Shown one piece after another: positions 1-9,965 of a DNA stretch of 64,000 nucleotides (position 1 is its first letter; each line of letters starts with the position of its first letter). The DNA comes from Platerodrilus igneus (taxonomy: Eukaryota > Arthropoda > Insecta > Coleoptera > Lycidae), in assembly GCA_036346225.1 (NCBI GenBank), contig JARFIW010000108.1:4420501-4484500 (forward strand), given 5' to 3'. A model generated the notes under the pieces. That model did not search any database, was not told the DNA's origin, and saw only the letters and a program-made list of their open reading frames with translations. The translations under genes were made by a program, and so were the position numbers.

Positions 1-108
1 TTGATTCACGGCGACGCTAGATTTGGATAGCCACCGCAATTGCTAAACTACAGGATCTATGTTCGAGGACCTTTGGTCCGGTATCACCTGAATTAGCGTC
101 TTTTTGGT

Positions 109-385
109 CCGAGAGGCTTGGAGAGTTAGTCAGGTTTGCGCATGACTACTAATCCCAAGGTCACTGTGTTCGATTTCCAACACGGACCGCTTGAAAAATG
201 TTAGGCGAACGTTTTTCACAAAAATACGCTATTGTTTGAGTGAGGTAAAATGTAGATCCCGTGTGTAATCATTATCGTTAAAGATCTCTATCTTGCCTGG
301 AATGGCAAGGTTCCGGTTAAATTTTAATATTCTAAGAAAGAAAGATTCGTTTGCTGGTACCTTCGGGTGGAGCATTGGAGAAAAC
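109..385 (+). mobile_element. tRNA-derived SINE, nearly full length
   Basis: The head contains a box-B-like GTTCGATTTCC at 168-178, as in tRNA-derived pol III promoters. It is followed by GACCGCTTGAAAAATGTTAG, a middle part with GATCCCGTGTG and CGTTAAAGATC, and a tail with CTTCGGGTGGAGCATTGG. The middle part resembles the conserved central domain I recall for the MetaSINE superfamily of animals; that assignment is from memory. Copies in both orientations occur elsewhere in the window. The box B has decayed from GGTTCGAATCC, so this is an old copy. Confidence 0.65.
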
Positions 386-782
386 TTAAATATACTATGT
401 CTTGGTCCAACATTATTATACTCATCTGTCTTAGTTTCATAAACTCCCCAATGTTGTATCTAATCTAGTCGGCTGTTAGCCAATATTAAGGTAGTCCTGG
501 CAGCTATTGGTTGGTTACCGCAATTACTAAACTACTGGATCTATGCTGGAGGACCCGTCACCCGACATTATTAGAATTGGCAATGTCTTGTTCAAGCATT
601 TTAATGCTTATTTGCTTCACAGTCTCATGACCTCCCCCCAGTGCTGTATTCAATTTATTCAGCTATTAGTTAATATCGAAGTAGTTATGGCTGGATTTGG
701 ATAGCCACCGCAATTGCTAAACTACAAGATCTATGCTCGAGGACTTTCGGCCCGGTATCGCCTGAATTAACGTCGTGTTGGT

Positions 783-838
783 CCGAGCGGCTTGGAGAGT
801 TAGTCAGGTTTGCGCATGACTACTAATCCCAAGGTCTC
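783..838 (+). mobile_element. SINE head fragment
   Basis: Only the first ~55 bases of the SINE head are present, ending at AATCCCAAGGTCT. The sequence then runs directly into the ~180-bp unit (TCATGACCTCCC). The join lies in a short word shared by both repeats (GTCT), which fits microhomology-mediated or template-switch joining. Confidence 0.5.
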
Positions 839-1324
839 ATGACCTCCCCCCAGTGTTCTAACCAATCTAGTCAGCTATTAGTGAACATTAAGGTGGCCCT
901 AGCTGGTTTTAGTTGGTTACTGCAATTGGCAAACTACGCTAGAGGACCTTTGGCTTGACATTGCCAGAATTAGTGACGGCCTACTTTAACAATTTGGATG
1001 CTCATCTGTCTTGCGGTCTTATAACATCTCCACAGTGTTGTATCCGATCTAGTTAGCTATTAGCCAATAGCACAGCAGTCCTGGCTGCTATTGGTTGGTT
1101 ATCGCAATTACTAAACCATTGGATCTATGCTGGAGGACCTGTGGTGACCCGACATTGTCGGAATTGGCAATGTCTTGGTCCAGTCTCATGACCTCCTCCC
1201 AGTGCTGTATTCAATTTATTCAGCTATTAGCTAATATCGCAGTAGTTCTGGCTGGATTTGGTTGACCATCGCAATTGCTCGAGGACTTTCGGCCCGGTAT
1301 CGCCAGAAATTGCGTCGTGTTGGC

Positions 1325-1545
1325 CCGAGCGGCTTGGAGAGTTAGTCAGGTTTGCGCATGACTACTAATCCCAAGGTCTCTGGGTTCGATTTCCAACATG
1401 GACCGCTTGAAAAATGTTAAGCGAACGTTTTCGACAAAAACACGCTATTGTTCGATTGAGGTAAAATATAGATCCCGTGTGAAATCGTAGTAATTAAAGA
1501 ACCCCATAGTGCCTGGAATGGCAAGGTTCCGGATCAGAGTGAAGT
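1325..1545 (+). mobile_element. SINE copy, 3' truncated
   Basis: Same head and middle as the copy at 109-385, with box-B-like GGTTCGATTTCC at 1383-1394. It stops after GGCAAGGTTCCGG and is fused there to the ~145-bp module of the next region. That fusion point recurs in every module copy. Confidence 0.6.
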
Positions 1546-1640
1546 TAGCTGCCAACAGTCAGCTGCCAATCTTACGGAAACGCCCGACCGTACAGTGGCG
1601 TACCCACTTGCTACATAATGTTGTAGTAAATTTACACAAC
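1546..1640 (-). repeat. ~145-bp module, minus orientation
   Basis: Reverse-orientation copy of the module found at 2425-2570, 2880-3034 and 4598-4750. It contains AGCTGCCAACAGTCAGCTG and TACGCCACTGTACG-like words in complement. It links the SINE fragment on its left to the inverted part of the 142-bp satellite on its right. Confidence 0.6.
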
Positions 1641-2030
1641 GACTTATTTTCAAAACCAGCACTGCGCAAACAAATTTTTATTAACGGCCGTTCGAGGGAG
1701 CGGTAATTACATCTTTAGAAAAAAAACGTTTTCCTGGTTTTATGCAACGAGTTGTTATTTTCAAAACCAATACAAAATATAGTTATTAAAAATGGGCTTT
1801 TGGCGGCGCAAACGATTTTTCCTTAGCGGCCGCCCGCGGTGGCGGTAATTGTATTTCTAGAAAAAAAAACGTTTTCCTGGTTTTATGCAACGAGTTGTTA
1901 TTTTCAAAACCAAACAAACTGTAGTTAATAAAAGTGCGCTTTTGGCAGCGCAAACTAATTTTCTTTAGCGGCCGCCCGCGGTGGCGGTAATTGTATTTTT
2001 AGCAGAAAAAACGTTTTCCTGGTTTTACGC
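1641..2030 (-). repeat. 142-bp satellite, inverted part
   Basis: Units of the satellite at 2031-5472 in opposite orientation, recognised by AACGTTTTCCTGGTTTTATG and CAACGAGTTGTTATTTTC. About three units are present. The short frames crossing them are incidental. Confidence 0.75.
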
Positions 2031-2424
2031 AGGAGAAGGTTTTTCTGCTAAAATGCAACTACCGCCCCGTGGACCCGCTAAGGAAAATTCGTTTGCTCTG
2101 CCGAAAGTCCATTTTTAATATCTATATTTTGTATTGATTTTGAAAATAGCAACTCGTTGCGTAAAACCAGCAAAAGGTTTTTTCTTTTAAAATGAAATTC
2201 CGCCTACACCGAGGGCCGCTAAGGAAGTTTACGCTGCCACAAGCGCACTTTTAGTATCTATATTTTGTATTGGTTTTGAAAATAACAATTCGTTGCATAA
2301 AACCAGGAAAACCTTTCTTCTAAAGATGCAATTGCCGCCCCCTCGGACGGCCGCTAGAGAAAATTTGTTTGCGCTGGCAAAAGCGCATTTTAAATATCTA
2401 TATTTCGGGCTGGTTTTGAAAATA

Positions 2425-2570
2425 AGTCATGTAAATTTACTACAACATTATGTAGCAAGTGGGTACGCCACTGTACGGTCGGGCGTTTCCGTAAGATTGG
2501 CAGCTGACTGTTGGCAGCTAACTTCACTCTGATCCGGAACCATGCCATTCCAGGCACAATTTTTATTAAC
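2425..2570 (+). repeat. ~145-bp module inside satellite
   Basis: This module replaces part of a 142-bp unit. It carries AAATTTACTACAACATTATG, AAGTGGGTACGCCACTGTAC, GGCAGCTGACTGTTGGCAGC and then CCGGAACCATGCCATTCCAG, whose last part matches the SINE on the complementary strand. Confidence 0.65.
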
Positions 2571-2879
2571 TATATTTTGTATTGGTTTTGAAAATAACAA
2601 CTCGTTGCATGAAACTAGGAAAATGCTTTTTCAGCTAAAAATGCAATTACCGCCCCCGAGGACGGCCGCTAAGGAAAATTCGTTTGCGCTACCAAAAGCC
2701 CATTTTTAATAACTATATTTTGTATTGGTTTTGAAAATAACAACTCGTTGCATAAAACCAGGAAAACCTTTTTTCTTCTACAAATGCAATTACCGCCCCC
2801 TCGGACAGCCGATAATGAAAATTTGTTTGCGTTGCCAAAAGCGCATTTTAAATATCTATATTTCGTTCTAGTTTTGAAA

Positions 2880-3034
2880 ATAATTCGTTGTGTAAATTCA
2901 CTACAACATTATGTAGCAAGTGGGTACGCCACTGTACGGTCGGGAGTGTCCGTAAGTTTGGCAGCTGACTGTTGGCAGCTAACTTCACTCTGATCCGGAA
3001 CCTTGCCATTCCAGGCACGATTTTTATTAACTAT
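2880..3034 (+). repeat. ~145-bp module inside satellite
   Basis: Second plus-orientation module copy, with the same internal order as at 2425-2570 and the same return into satellite sequence at TTTTTATTAACTATATTTTG. Confidence 0.65.
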
Positions 3035-4597
3035 ATTTTGTATTGGTTTTGACAATAACAACTCGTTGCATAAAACCAGCAAAACGTTTTCTCTGTAAAA
3101 ATGCAATTACCGCCCCCGCGGACGGCCACTAAGGAAAATTCATTTACGCTGCCAAAAGTCCATTTTTAATCACTATATTTTGTATTGGTTTTGAAAATAA
3201 CAATTCGTTGCATAAAACAATAAAACGTTTTCTTCTGCTAAAATGCAATTACCGCCCCTGGAACGGCCGCTAAGGAAATATGTTTACGCTGCCAAAAGCG
3301 CACTTTTGATAACTATATTTTGTATTGGTTTTGAAAATAACAACTCGTTGCATAAAACTAGGAAAACGTTTTTTTTTAAAAATACAATTACCGCCACCGT
3401 GGACGGCGGCTAAGGAATATTCGTTTACGCTACCAAAAGTGCACTTTTAATATCTATAATTTTGTATTAGTTTTGAAAATAACAACTCGTTGCATAAAAC
3501 TCAGCAAAACGTTTTCTCTGTAAAAATGCAATTACCGCCCCCGCGGACGGCCACTAAGGAAAATTCATTTGCGCTGCCAAAAGTCCATTTTTAATAACTA
3601 TATTTTGTATTGATTTTGAAAATAACAACTCGTTGCATAAAACAATAAAACTTTTTCTTCTGCTAAAAATGCAATTACCGCCTCCGCGAACGGCCGCTAA
3701 GGAAAATTTGTTTACACTTTTGACAACTATATTTTGTATTGGTTTTGAAAATAACAACTCGTTGCATAAAACCAGGAAAACGTTTATCGCTAAAAATGCA
3801 ATTACCGCCCCCGCGGACGGCCGTTAAGGAAAATTTGTTTGCCCTACCGAAAGCGCACTTTAAATATCTATATTTTGTATTGGTTTTGAAAATAACAACT
3901 CGTTGCATAAAACTAGGAAAACGTTTTTTTTCTAAAAATACAATTACCGCCACCGTGGACGGCCGCGAAGGAAAATTCGTTTACTTTACCAAAAGCGCAC
4001 TTTTAATATCTATAATTTTGTATTAGTTTTGAAAATAACAACTCGTTGTATATAACCAGCAAAACGTTTTCTCTGTAAAAATGCAATTGCCGCCCCCGCG
4101 GACGGCTACTAAGGAAAATTCATTTTGCGCTGCCAAAAGTCCATTTATAATAACTATATTTTGTATTAGTTTTGAAAATAACTCGTTGCATTAAACCAGG
4201 AAAACGTTTTTTCTGCTAAAAATGCATATACCGCCCCCGCGGACGGCCGCTAAGTAAATTTCGTTTACTATACCAAAAGCGCACTTTTAATATTTATATT
4301 TTGTATTGGTTTTGAAAATAACAATTCGTTGCATAAAACAATAAAACGTTTTCTTCTGCTAAAAATGCAATTACCGCACCTGCGGACGGCCTCTAAGGAT
4401 AATTCGTTTACGCTGCCAAAAGCGCACTATTGATAACTATATTTTGTATTGGTTTTGAAAATAACAACTCGTTGCATTAAACCAGGAAAACGTTTATCGC
4501 TAAAAATGCAATTACCGCCCCCGCGGACGGCCGCTAAGGAAAATTCGTTTGCCTTACCAAAAGCGCACTTTAAATATCTATATTTCGTGCTGGTTTT

Positions 4598-4750
4598 GAA
4601 AATAAGTCGTTGTGTAAATTTACTACAACATTATGTAGCAAGTGGGTACGCCACTGTACGGTTGGGAGTGTCCGTAAGGTTGGCAGCTGACTGTTGACAG
4701 CTAACACTCTGATCCGGAACCTTGCCATTCCAGGCACGATTTTTATTAAC
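4598..4750 (+). repeat. ~145-bp module inside satellite
   Basis: Third plus-orientation module. It differs slightly (GTTGACAGCTAACACTCTGA). It is copied again at 7907-8059 by the 3.3-kb duplication. Confidence 0.65.
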
Positions 4751-5472
4751 TATATTTTGTATTGGATTTGACAATAACAACTCGTTGCATAAAACCAGCA
4801 AAACATTTTTTCTGCTAAAAATGCATATACCGCTCCCGCGGACGTCCACTAAGGAAAATTCGTTTGCTCTACCAAAAGCGCACTTTAAATATCTATATTT
4901 TGTATTGGTTTTGAAAATAACAACTCGTTGCATAAAACTAGGAAAACGTTTTTTTCTAAAAATACAATTACCGCCACCGTGGACGGCGGCTAAGGAATAT
5001 TCGTTTACGCTACCAAAAGTGCACTTTTAATATCTATAATTTTGTATTAGTTTTGAAAATAACAACTCGTTGCATAAAACCAGCAAAACGTTTTCTCTGT
5101 AAAAATGCAATTACCGCCCCCGCGGACGGCTATTGACGGCATTTGCGCTGCCAAAAGTCCATTTATAATAACTATATTTTGTATTGGTTTTGAAAATAAC
5201 AACTCGTTGCATAAAACTAGGAAAACGTTTTTCTTCTAAAAATATAATTACCGCCACCACGGACGGCCGCAAAAAAGTTTGTTTACGCTACCAAAAGCGC
5301 AGTTTTAATATCTATATTTTGTATTGGTTTTGATCGTTGCCTAAAACTAGGAAACGTTTTTTCTGCTAAAAATGCAATTACCGCCCCCTCGGACACCGCT
5401 AAGGAAAATTTGTTTGCGCTGCCAAAAGCCCATTTTAAATATCTATATTTCGTGCTGGTTTTGAAAATTAGT

Positions 5473-5547
5473 CGTTGTGTAAATTTACTACAACATTATG
5501 TAGCAAGTGGGTACGCCACGTACGTTCGGGCGTTTCCGTAAGATTGG
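5473..5547 (+). repeat. Module copy split by a SINE
   Basis: The left part of a module ends at the 13-bp target-site duplication of the adjacent SINE. The right part resumes at 5868 with GCAGCTAACTTCGCTCTGAT. The module was therefore in place before the SINE arrived. Confidence 0.65.
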
Positions 5548-5560
5548 CAGCTGACTGTTG

Positions 5561-5854
5561 ACACTACATTTGATTTTGCAATGCTCCATCCCAAGGTACT
5601 ACATTGGCCAGAAAGCGAGTTTTTTTTACCTGGAAAATTTGGAATTTTGCCTAACCCTTGCTGTTCCAAGCACGGTAGGGATCATTAACGTGCGTGACAA
5701 CACTCACACACGGGACCTCCATTTTACCTCTCATCCGAACGAGGGTGTATTTTTGTGAAAGATGCTCGCCCAACATTTTCAAGCGGACCGTGTCGGATTC
5801 GAACCCGGGACTTTGGGCGTAGTAGTCACACATACAATTACGCCATGGAGCTGC
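5561..5854 (-). mobile_element. tRNA-derived SINE with 13-bp target-site duplication
   Basis: On the minus strand the element starts with a tRNA-like head that contains box B (GGTTCGAATCC) and a box-A-like TGGCGTAATTG. The shared middle domain follows (CCGTGTGTGAGTG-like, CGTTAATGATCCC), then a tail holding CAATGTAGTACCTT and GGAGCATTG. CAGCTGACTGTTG occurs immediately on both sides, at 5548-5560 and 5855-5867. That is a perfect 13-bp duplication of the kind made by LINE-driven insertion. It gives exact ends for this element and shows that the SINE family was active after the module existed. Confidence 0.8.
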
Positions 5855-5867
5855 CAGCTGACTGTTG

Positions 5868-5965
5868 GCAGCTAACTTCGCTCTGATAGGTTCCGGTTAA
5901 ATTTTTATTGTAAGAAAAAGACTTGTTTGTTGCTACCTTCGGGTTGAGCATTGGCGAAAACTCAG
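5868..5965. repeat. Module remnant joined to SINE tail fragment
   Basis: The module resumes after the target-site duplication, then passes at CTCTGAT into a plus-strand SINE tail (GGTTCCGGTTAAATTT to CTTCGGGTTGAGCATTGG). This is the same breakpoint as at 1545, in the other arrangement. Confidence 0.5.
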
Positions 5966-5997
5966 ATATACGACGTCTTTGTCCAACATTTTATACT

Positions 5998-6345
5998 CAT
6001 CTGTCTCAGTTTCTTAAACCCCCAATGTTGTATCTAATCTAGTCGGCTGTTAGCTAACATCAATGTAGTCCTGGTTGGTTTTGTGGTTAATGCAATTGCT
6101 AAACTACGCGGATCTATGCTGGAGGATCTTCGCCAGAATTAACGATGTTTTGGTTCAACATTTTTATGCTCATCTGTCTCAGTCTCATAACATCCCCACA
6201 GTGTTGTATTCAATCTAGTTAGCTACTAACTAACATCGAAGTAGTCCTGGCTGGATATGGTTGGTTATCCCAATTGCTAAGCTACGTCGATCTATGCTGT
6301 AGGACCTTTCGTTCGACTTCACCTGAATTAGTTATCTGCATTATC
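5998..6345. repeat. Two ~173-bp units
   Basis: Two tandem copies of the unit seen in 1-1545. CATCTGTCTC occurs at 5998 and 6171, a period of 173 bp. They lie between two SINEs in opposite orientation. Confidence 0.75.
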
Positions 6346-6655
6346 GGCTGAATGAGTGAATGAGGCTAAAGTGCTGCGGCTTTCACGCCCAAGGTCCCGG
6401 GTTCGAATCCCGACACGGTCCGCTTGAAAAATGTTAGGCGAGCATTTTCCACAAAAATACACCTTCGTTTAAACGAGAGGTAAAAAATGGAAGTCCCGTG
6501 TGTGAGTGTTGTTCACCCACGTTAAAGATCCCTACCTTGCTTGGAACAACAAGGGTTCGACAAAATTCCAAATTAAACAGGTAACAAAAATCGCTTGCTG
6601 GCCAATGTAGTACCTTCGGGTGGAGCATTGGGAAATCACATGTAGGGCTTTGATC
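6346..6655 (+). mobile_element. tRNA-derived SINE, good copy
   Basis: The head has a perfect box B (GGTTCGAATCC, 6400-6410) inside CCCGGGTTCGAATCCCG. The middle has GTCCCGTGTGTGAGTG and CACGTTAAAGATCCC, and the tail CCAATGTAGTACCTTCGGG and GGAGCATTGGGAAATCACAT. No clear target-site duplication was found on this side. It is the inverted partner of the SINE at 5561-5854. Confidence 0.75.
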
Positions 6656-7630
6656 GGTCTCCTATTCTGAATCCGAAGCGCACGTTGATAGAAACTTTGC
6701 CTTTGAGGTTAGGGATAATTAGCGTAAATGATTGGTACAATCATAACCTAAATGTCCCAGTAATTTGTTGGTGTTGCGCAACGTGTTAGGTTTGATTAAA
6801 TTTTTAATTACAGATTTACGTATAAAAATACTTTTCTACTACTTCAATTTTCGTATGTACGTGTTGTATTAAGCGTAGGAGCTTTAGAAATTATTAGTGA
6901 TAAATTTGAAGGCTTTTACAAGATATGAAGCAAAATTTCACAAACGCTGATGCAAATTTCATAGAAGTCGCACATTCCCGAACGTTTAACAACACCCAAT
7001 CATGAATAAATATATTTTATATTGGATGATGATATTTAGTATTTACCTAGCGTAATTCTATCTTTTATCTCTCTGTACCGGTATTCCCATCTCTACATTC
7101 GCAGCGCCCCACCAACTGTTCCATCGCATGATTTTCATATAACCCTGACAAGTTACAACACGCATGCGCCGTACCTACGTGACTATACACATTGTGTAAA
7201 CACAAATCCAGAAATCAAGTGAAAGGCCGGCAGTCGGAGTTTAACATCGGTTGGGAGTACATCATGATAATGGGAAGATAGCGCAAGTCGATCGAAAACC
7301 GTATCTCTTTTCTTTGTGCCTACAATTTGGAATAACCTATTCATTCAGTATTTTGAGGAGCTTAATTTGGCAATAATTACCGTCGTAAATAAAGCGATTT
7401 ATTTTAAATTTGGTGATTACAGCAATAGAAATATGGTTGAACGAATTCTAGAGGAAACTGAAACCTGTGATACAGGTGAGTTGTTTGTACTACTAAACTA
7501 TATTTTATATTTTTAAATTTTTTTACGTCACACGGGCATCCCTTGGTGGCTGTTGCCGTGTACACCTCAATACCTAGACACCTAGTCTATTAACAGTAAT
7601 TATTCTACGTTTCTACTGTGAACCACTAAT
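6656..7630. other. Unique-looking stretch with possible promoter
   Basis: No satellite or element is recognised here. CGCATGCGCC at 7161-7170 resembles an NRF-1/ewg-type site, often found at CpG-type promoters. A possible 5' exon follows at 7271-7475. The stretch occurs a second time at about 9966-10941 as part of the 3.3-kb duplication. Confidence 0.4.
7271..7475 (+). other. Possible first exon ending in a consensus splice donor
   Basis: An open frame runs from 7271, after a stop codon at 7268-7270, to the sequence CAG|GTGAGT, a perfect donor consensus with the exon ending at 7475. The only good ATG in frame is at 7433 (AAATATGG context). It would give a short start MVERILEETETCDT before the intron, with splice phase 1. 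The product is not recognised and no second exon was identified. In the duplicate copy the donor and ATG are kept at 10797/10798, but homopolymer indels upstream break the long frame. It could equally be chance. Confidence 0.25.
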
Positions 7631-7632
7631 AA

Positions 7633-8850
7633 CAATTCGTTGCATAAAACAATAAAACGTTTTCTTCTGCTAAAATGCAATTACCGCACCTGCGGACGGC
7701 CTCTAAGGATAATTCGTTTACGCTGCCAAAAGCGCACTATTGATAACTATATTTTGTATTGGTTTTGAAAATAACAACTCGTTGCATTAAACCAGGAAAA
7801 CGTTTATCGCTAAAATGCAATTACCGCCCCCGCGGACGGCCGCTAAGGAAAATTCGTTTGCCTTACCAAAAGCGCACTTTAAATATCTATATTTCGTGCT
7901 GGTTTTGAAAATAAGTCGTTGTGTAAATTTACTACAACATTATGTAGCAAGTGGGTACGCCACTGTACGGTTGGGAGTGTCCGTAAGGTTGGCAGCTGAC
8001 TGTTGACAGCTAACACTCTGATCCGGAACCTTGCCATTCCAGGCACGATTTTTATTAACTATATTTTGTATTGGATTTGACAATAACAACTCGTTGCATA
8101 AAACCAGCAAAACATTTTTTCTGCTAAAAATGCATATACCGCTCCCGCGGACGTCCACTAAGGAAAATTCGTTTGCTCTACCAAAAGCGCACTTTAAATA
8201 TCTATATTTTGTATTGGTTTTGAAAATAACAACTCGTTGCATAAAACTAGGAAAACGTTTTTTTCTAAAAATACAATTACCGCCACCGTGGACGGCGGCT
8301 AAGGAATATTCGTTTACGCTACCAAAAGTGCACTTTTAATATCTATAATTTTGTATTAGTTTTGAAAATAACAACTCGTTGCATAAAACCAGCAAAACGT
8401 TTTCTCTGTAAAAATGCAATTACCGCCCCCGCGGACGGCTATTGACGGCATTTGCGCTGCCAAAAGTCCATTTATAATAACTATATTTTGTATTGGTTTT
8501 GAAAATAACAACTCGTTGCATAAAACTAGGAAAACGTTTTCTTCTAAAATATAATTACCGCCACCACGGACGGCCGCAAAAAGTTTGTTTACGCTACCAA
8601 AAGCGCAGTTTTAATATCTATATTTTGTATTGGTTTTGATCGTTGCCTAAAACTAGGAAACGTTTTTCTGCTAAAATGCAATTACCGCCCCTCGGACACC
8701 GCTAAGGAAAATTTGTTTGCGCTGCCAAAAGCCCATTTTAAATATCTATATTTCGTGCTGGTTTTGAAAATTAGTCGTTGTGTAAATTTACTACAACATT
8801 ATGTAGCAAGTGGGTACGCCACGTACGTTCGGGCGTTTCCGTAAGATTGG
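7633..8850 (+). repeat. 142-bp satellite, duplicated segment
   Basis: Continuation of the same satellite in copy B, including one full module at about 7907-8059 and a split one near 8776-8850. Confidence 0.8.
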
Positions 8851-8863
8851 CAGCTGACTGTTG

Positions 8864-9161
8864 ACACTACATTTGATTTTGCAATGCTCCATCCCAAGGT
8901 ACTACATTGGCCAGAAAGCGAGTTTTTTTTACCTGGAAAATTTGGAATTTTGCCTAACCCTTGCTGTTCCAAGCACGGTAGGGATCATTAACGTGCGTGA
9001 CAACACTCACACACGGGACCTCCATTTTACCTCTCATCCGAACGAGGGTGTATTTTTGTGAAAGATGCTCGCCCAACATTTTTCAAGCGGACCGTGTCGG
9101 GATTCGAACCCGGGACTTTGGGCGTAGTAGTCACACACATACAATTACGCCATGGAGCTGC
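8864..9161 (-). mobile_element. SINE, duplicate of 5561-5854
   Basis: Same element with the same target-site duplication at 8851-8863 and 9162-9174. Here the box B reads in full on the minus strand within CCCGGGTTCGAATCCCGAC. The other copy has lost one C there. It is carried by the 3.3-kb duplication and is not an independent insertion. Confidence 0.8.
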
Positions 9162-9309
9162 CAGCTGACTGTTGGCAGCTAACTTCGCTCTGATAGGTTC
9201 CGGTTAAATTTTTATTGTAAGAAAAAAAGACTTGTTTGTTGCTACCTTCGGGTTGAGCATTGGCGAAAACTCAGATATACGACGTCTTTGTCCAACATTT
9301 TTATACTCA

Positions 9310-9652
9310 TCTGTCTCAGTTTCTTAAACCCCCAATGTTGTATCTAATCTAGTCGGCTGTTAGCTAACATCAATGTAGTCCTGGTTGGTTTTGTGGTTAA
9401 TGCAATTGCTAAACTACGCGGATCTATGCTGGAGGATCTTCGCCAGAATTAACGATGTTTTGGTTCAACATTTTTATGCTCATCTGTCTCAGTCTCATAA
9501 CATCCCCACAGTGTTGTATTCAATCTAGTTAGCTACTAACTAACATCGAAGTAGTCCTGGCTGGATATGGTTGGTTATCCCAATTGCTAAGCTACGTCGA
9601 TCTATGCTGTAGGACCTTTCGTTCGACTTCACCTGAATTAGTTATCTGCATT
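9310..9652. repeat. Two ~173-bp units, duplicate
   Basis: Same pair of units as at 5998-6345. Confidence 0.75.
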
Positions 9653-9965
9653 ATCGGCTGAATGAGTGAATGAGGCTAAAGTGCTGCGGCTTTCACGCCC
9701 AAGGTCCCGGGTTCGAATCCCGACACGGTCCGCTTGAAAAATGTTAGGCGAGCATTTTCCACAAAAATACACCTTCGTTTAAACGAGAGGTAAAAAATGG
9801 AAGTCCCGTGTGTGAGTGTTGTTCACCCACGTTAAAGATCCCTACCTTGCTTGGAACAACAAGGGTTCGACAAAATTCCAAATTAAACAGGTAACAAAAA
9901 TCGCTTGCTGGCCAATGTAGTACCTTCGGGTGGAGCATTGGGAAATCACATGTAGGGCTTTGATC
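9653..9965 (+). mobile_element. SINE, duplicate of 6346-6655
   Basis: Sequence is essentially identical to the plus-strand SINE in copy A, with box B near 9712-9722. Confidence 0.75.

Larger units (their letters stand above)
1..1545. repeat. Array of ~170-190-bp units mixed with SINE pieces
   Basis: A repeated unit runs through this stretch. It carries the words CTCATCTGTC, then a TGTTGTAT-like word, AGCTATTAG, GCAATTGCTAAACTAC, GATCTATGCTGGAGGACC and a CGCCAGAATTA-like word. Aligning the TGTTGTAT-like word gives copies near 451, 641, 853, 1035 and 1202, so spacing is about 167-212 bp. The longest interval contains an extra 5' piece of the SINE. The same unit recurs at 5998-6345 and in its duplicate at 9310-9652. 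Copies are diverged by substitutions and indels. I see no coding capacity. Confidence 0.75.
2031..5472 (+). repeat. ~142-bp satellite array
   Basis: Tandem units begin around TATTTTGTATTGGTTTTGAA and continue with AACAACTCGTTGCATAAAAC, an A/T-rich stretch, ATGCAATTACCGCC, a GC-rich core (CGCGGACGGCCGCTAAGG) and GCCAAAAGCGCAC. Successive starts at 3731, 3872, 4015 and 4158 give periods of 141-143 bp. Copies differ by several percent and carry small indels. No pol III boxes or hammerhead core were seen. Many repeat-length frames of 60-100 codons arise here and are not genes. Confidence 0.9.
4319..7630. repeat. 3.3-kb duplication, copy A
   Basis: This block spans part of the satellite, one module, both SINEs, the 173-bp units and the unique stretch. 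It is followed directly by a second copy offset by about 3312 bp. The left junction reads AACCACTAA then TAACAATTCGTT. Confidence 0.85.

Noticed and set aside
2293..5030. Frames with KMQLPPPRTA and ALPKAHFKYLYF words
   Set aside because: They are readings of the 142-bp satellite in one frame, with stops or shifts in most units and equally long frames on the other strand.
2031..5472. Hammerhead ribozyme in the 142-bp satellite
   Set aside because: No CTGANGA core was found on either strand of the consensus unit.
6395..6425. Functional tRNA gene from CCCGGGTTCGAATCCCG
   Set aside because: It is the box B of a SINE head. The D and anticodon arms are poorly formed and SINE sequence continues without a tRNA 3' end.
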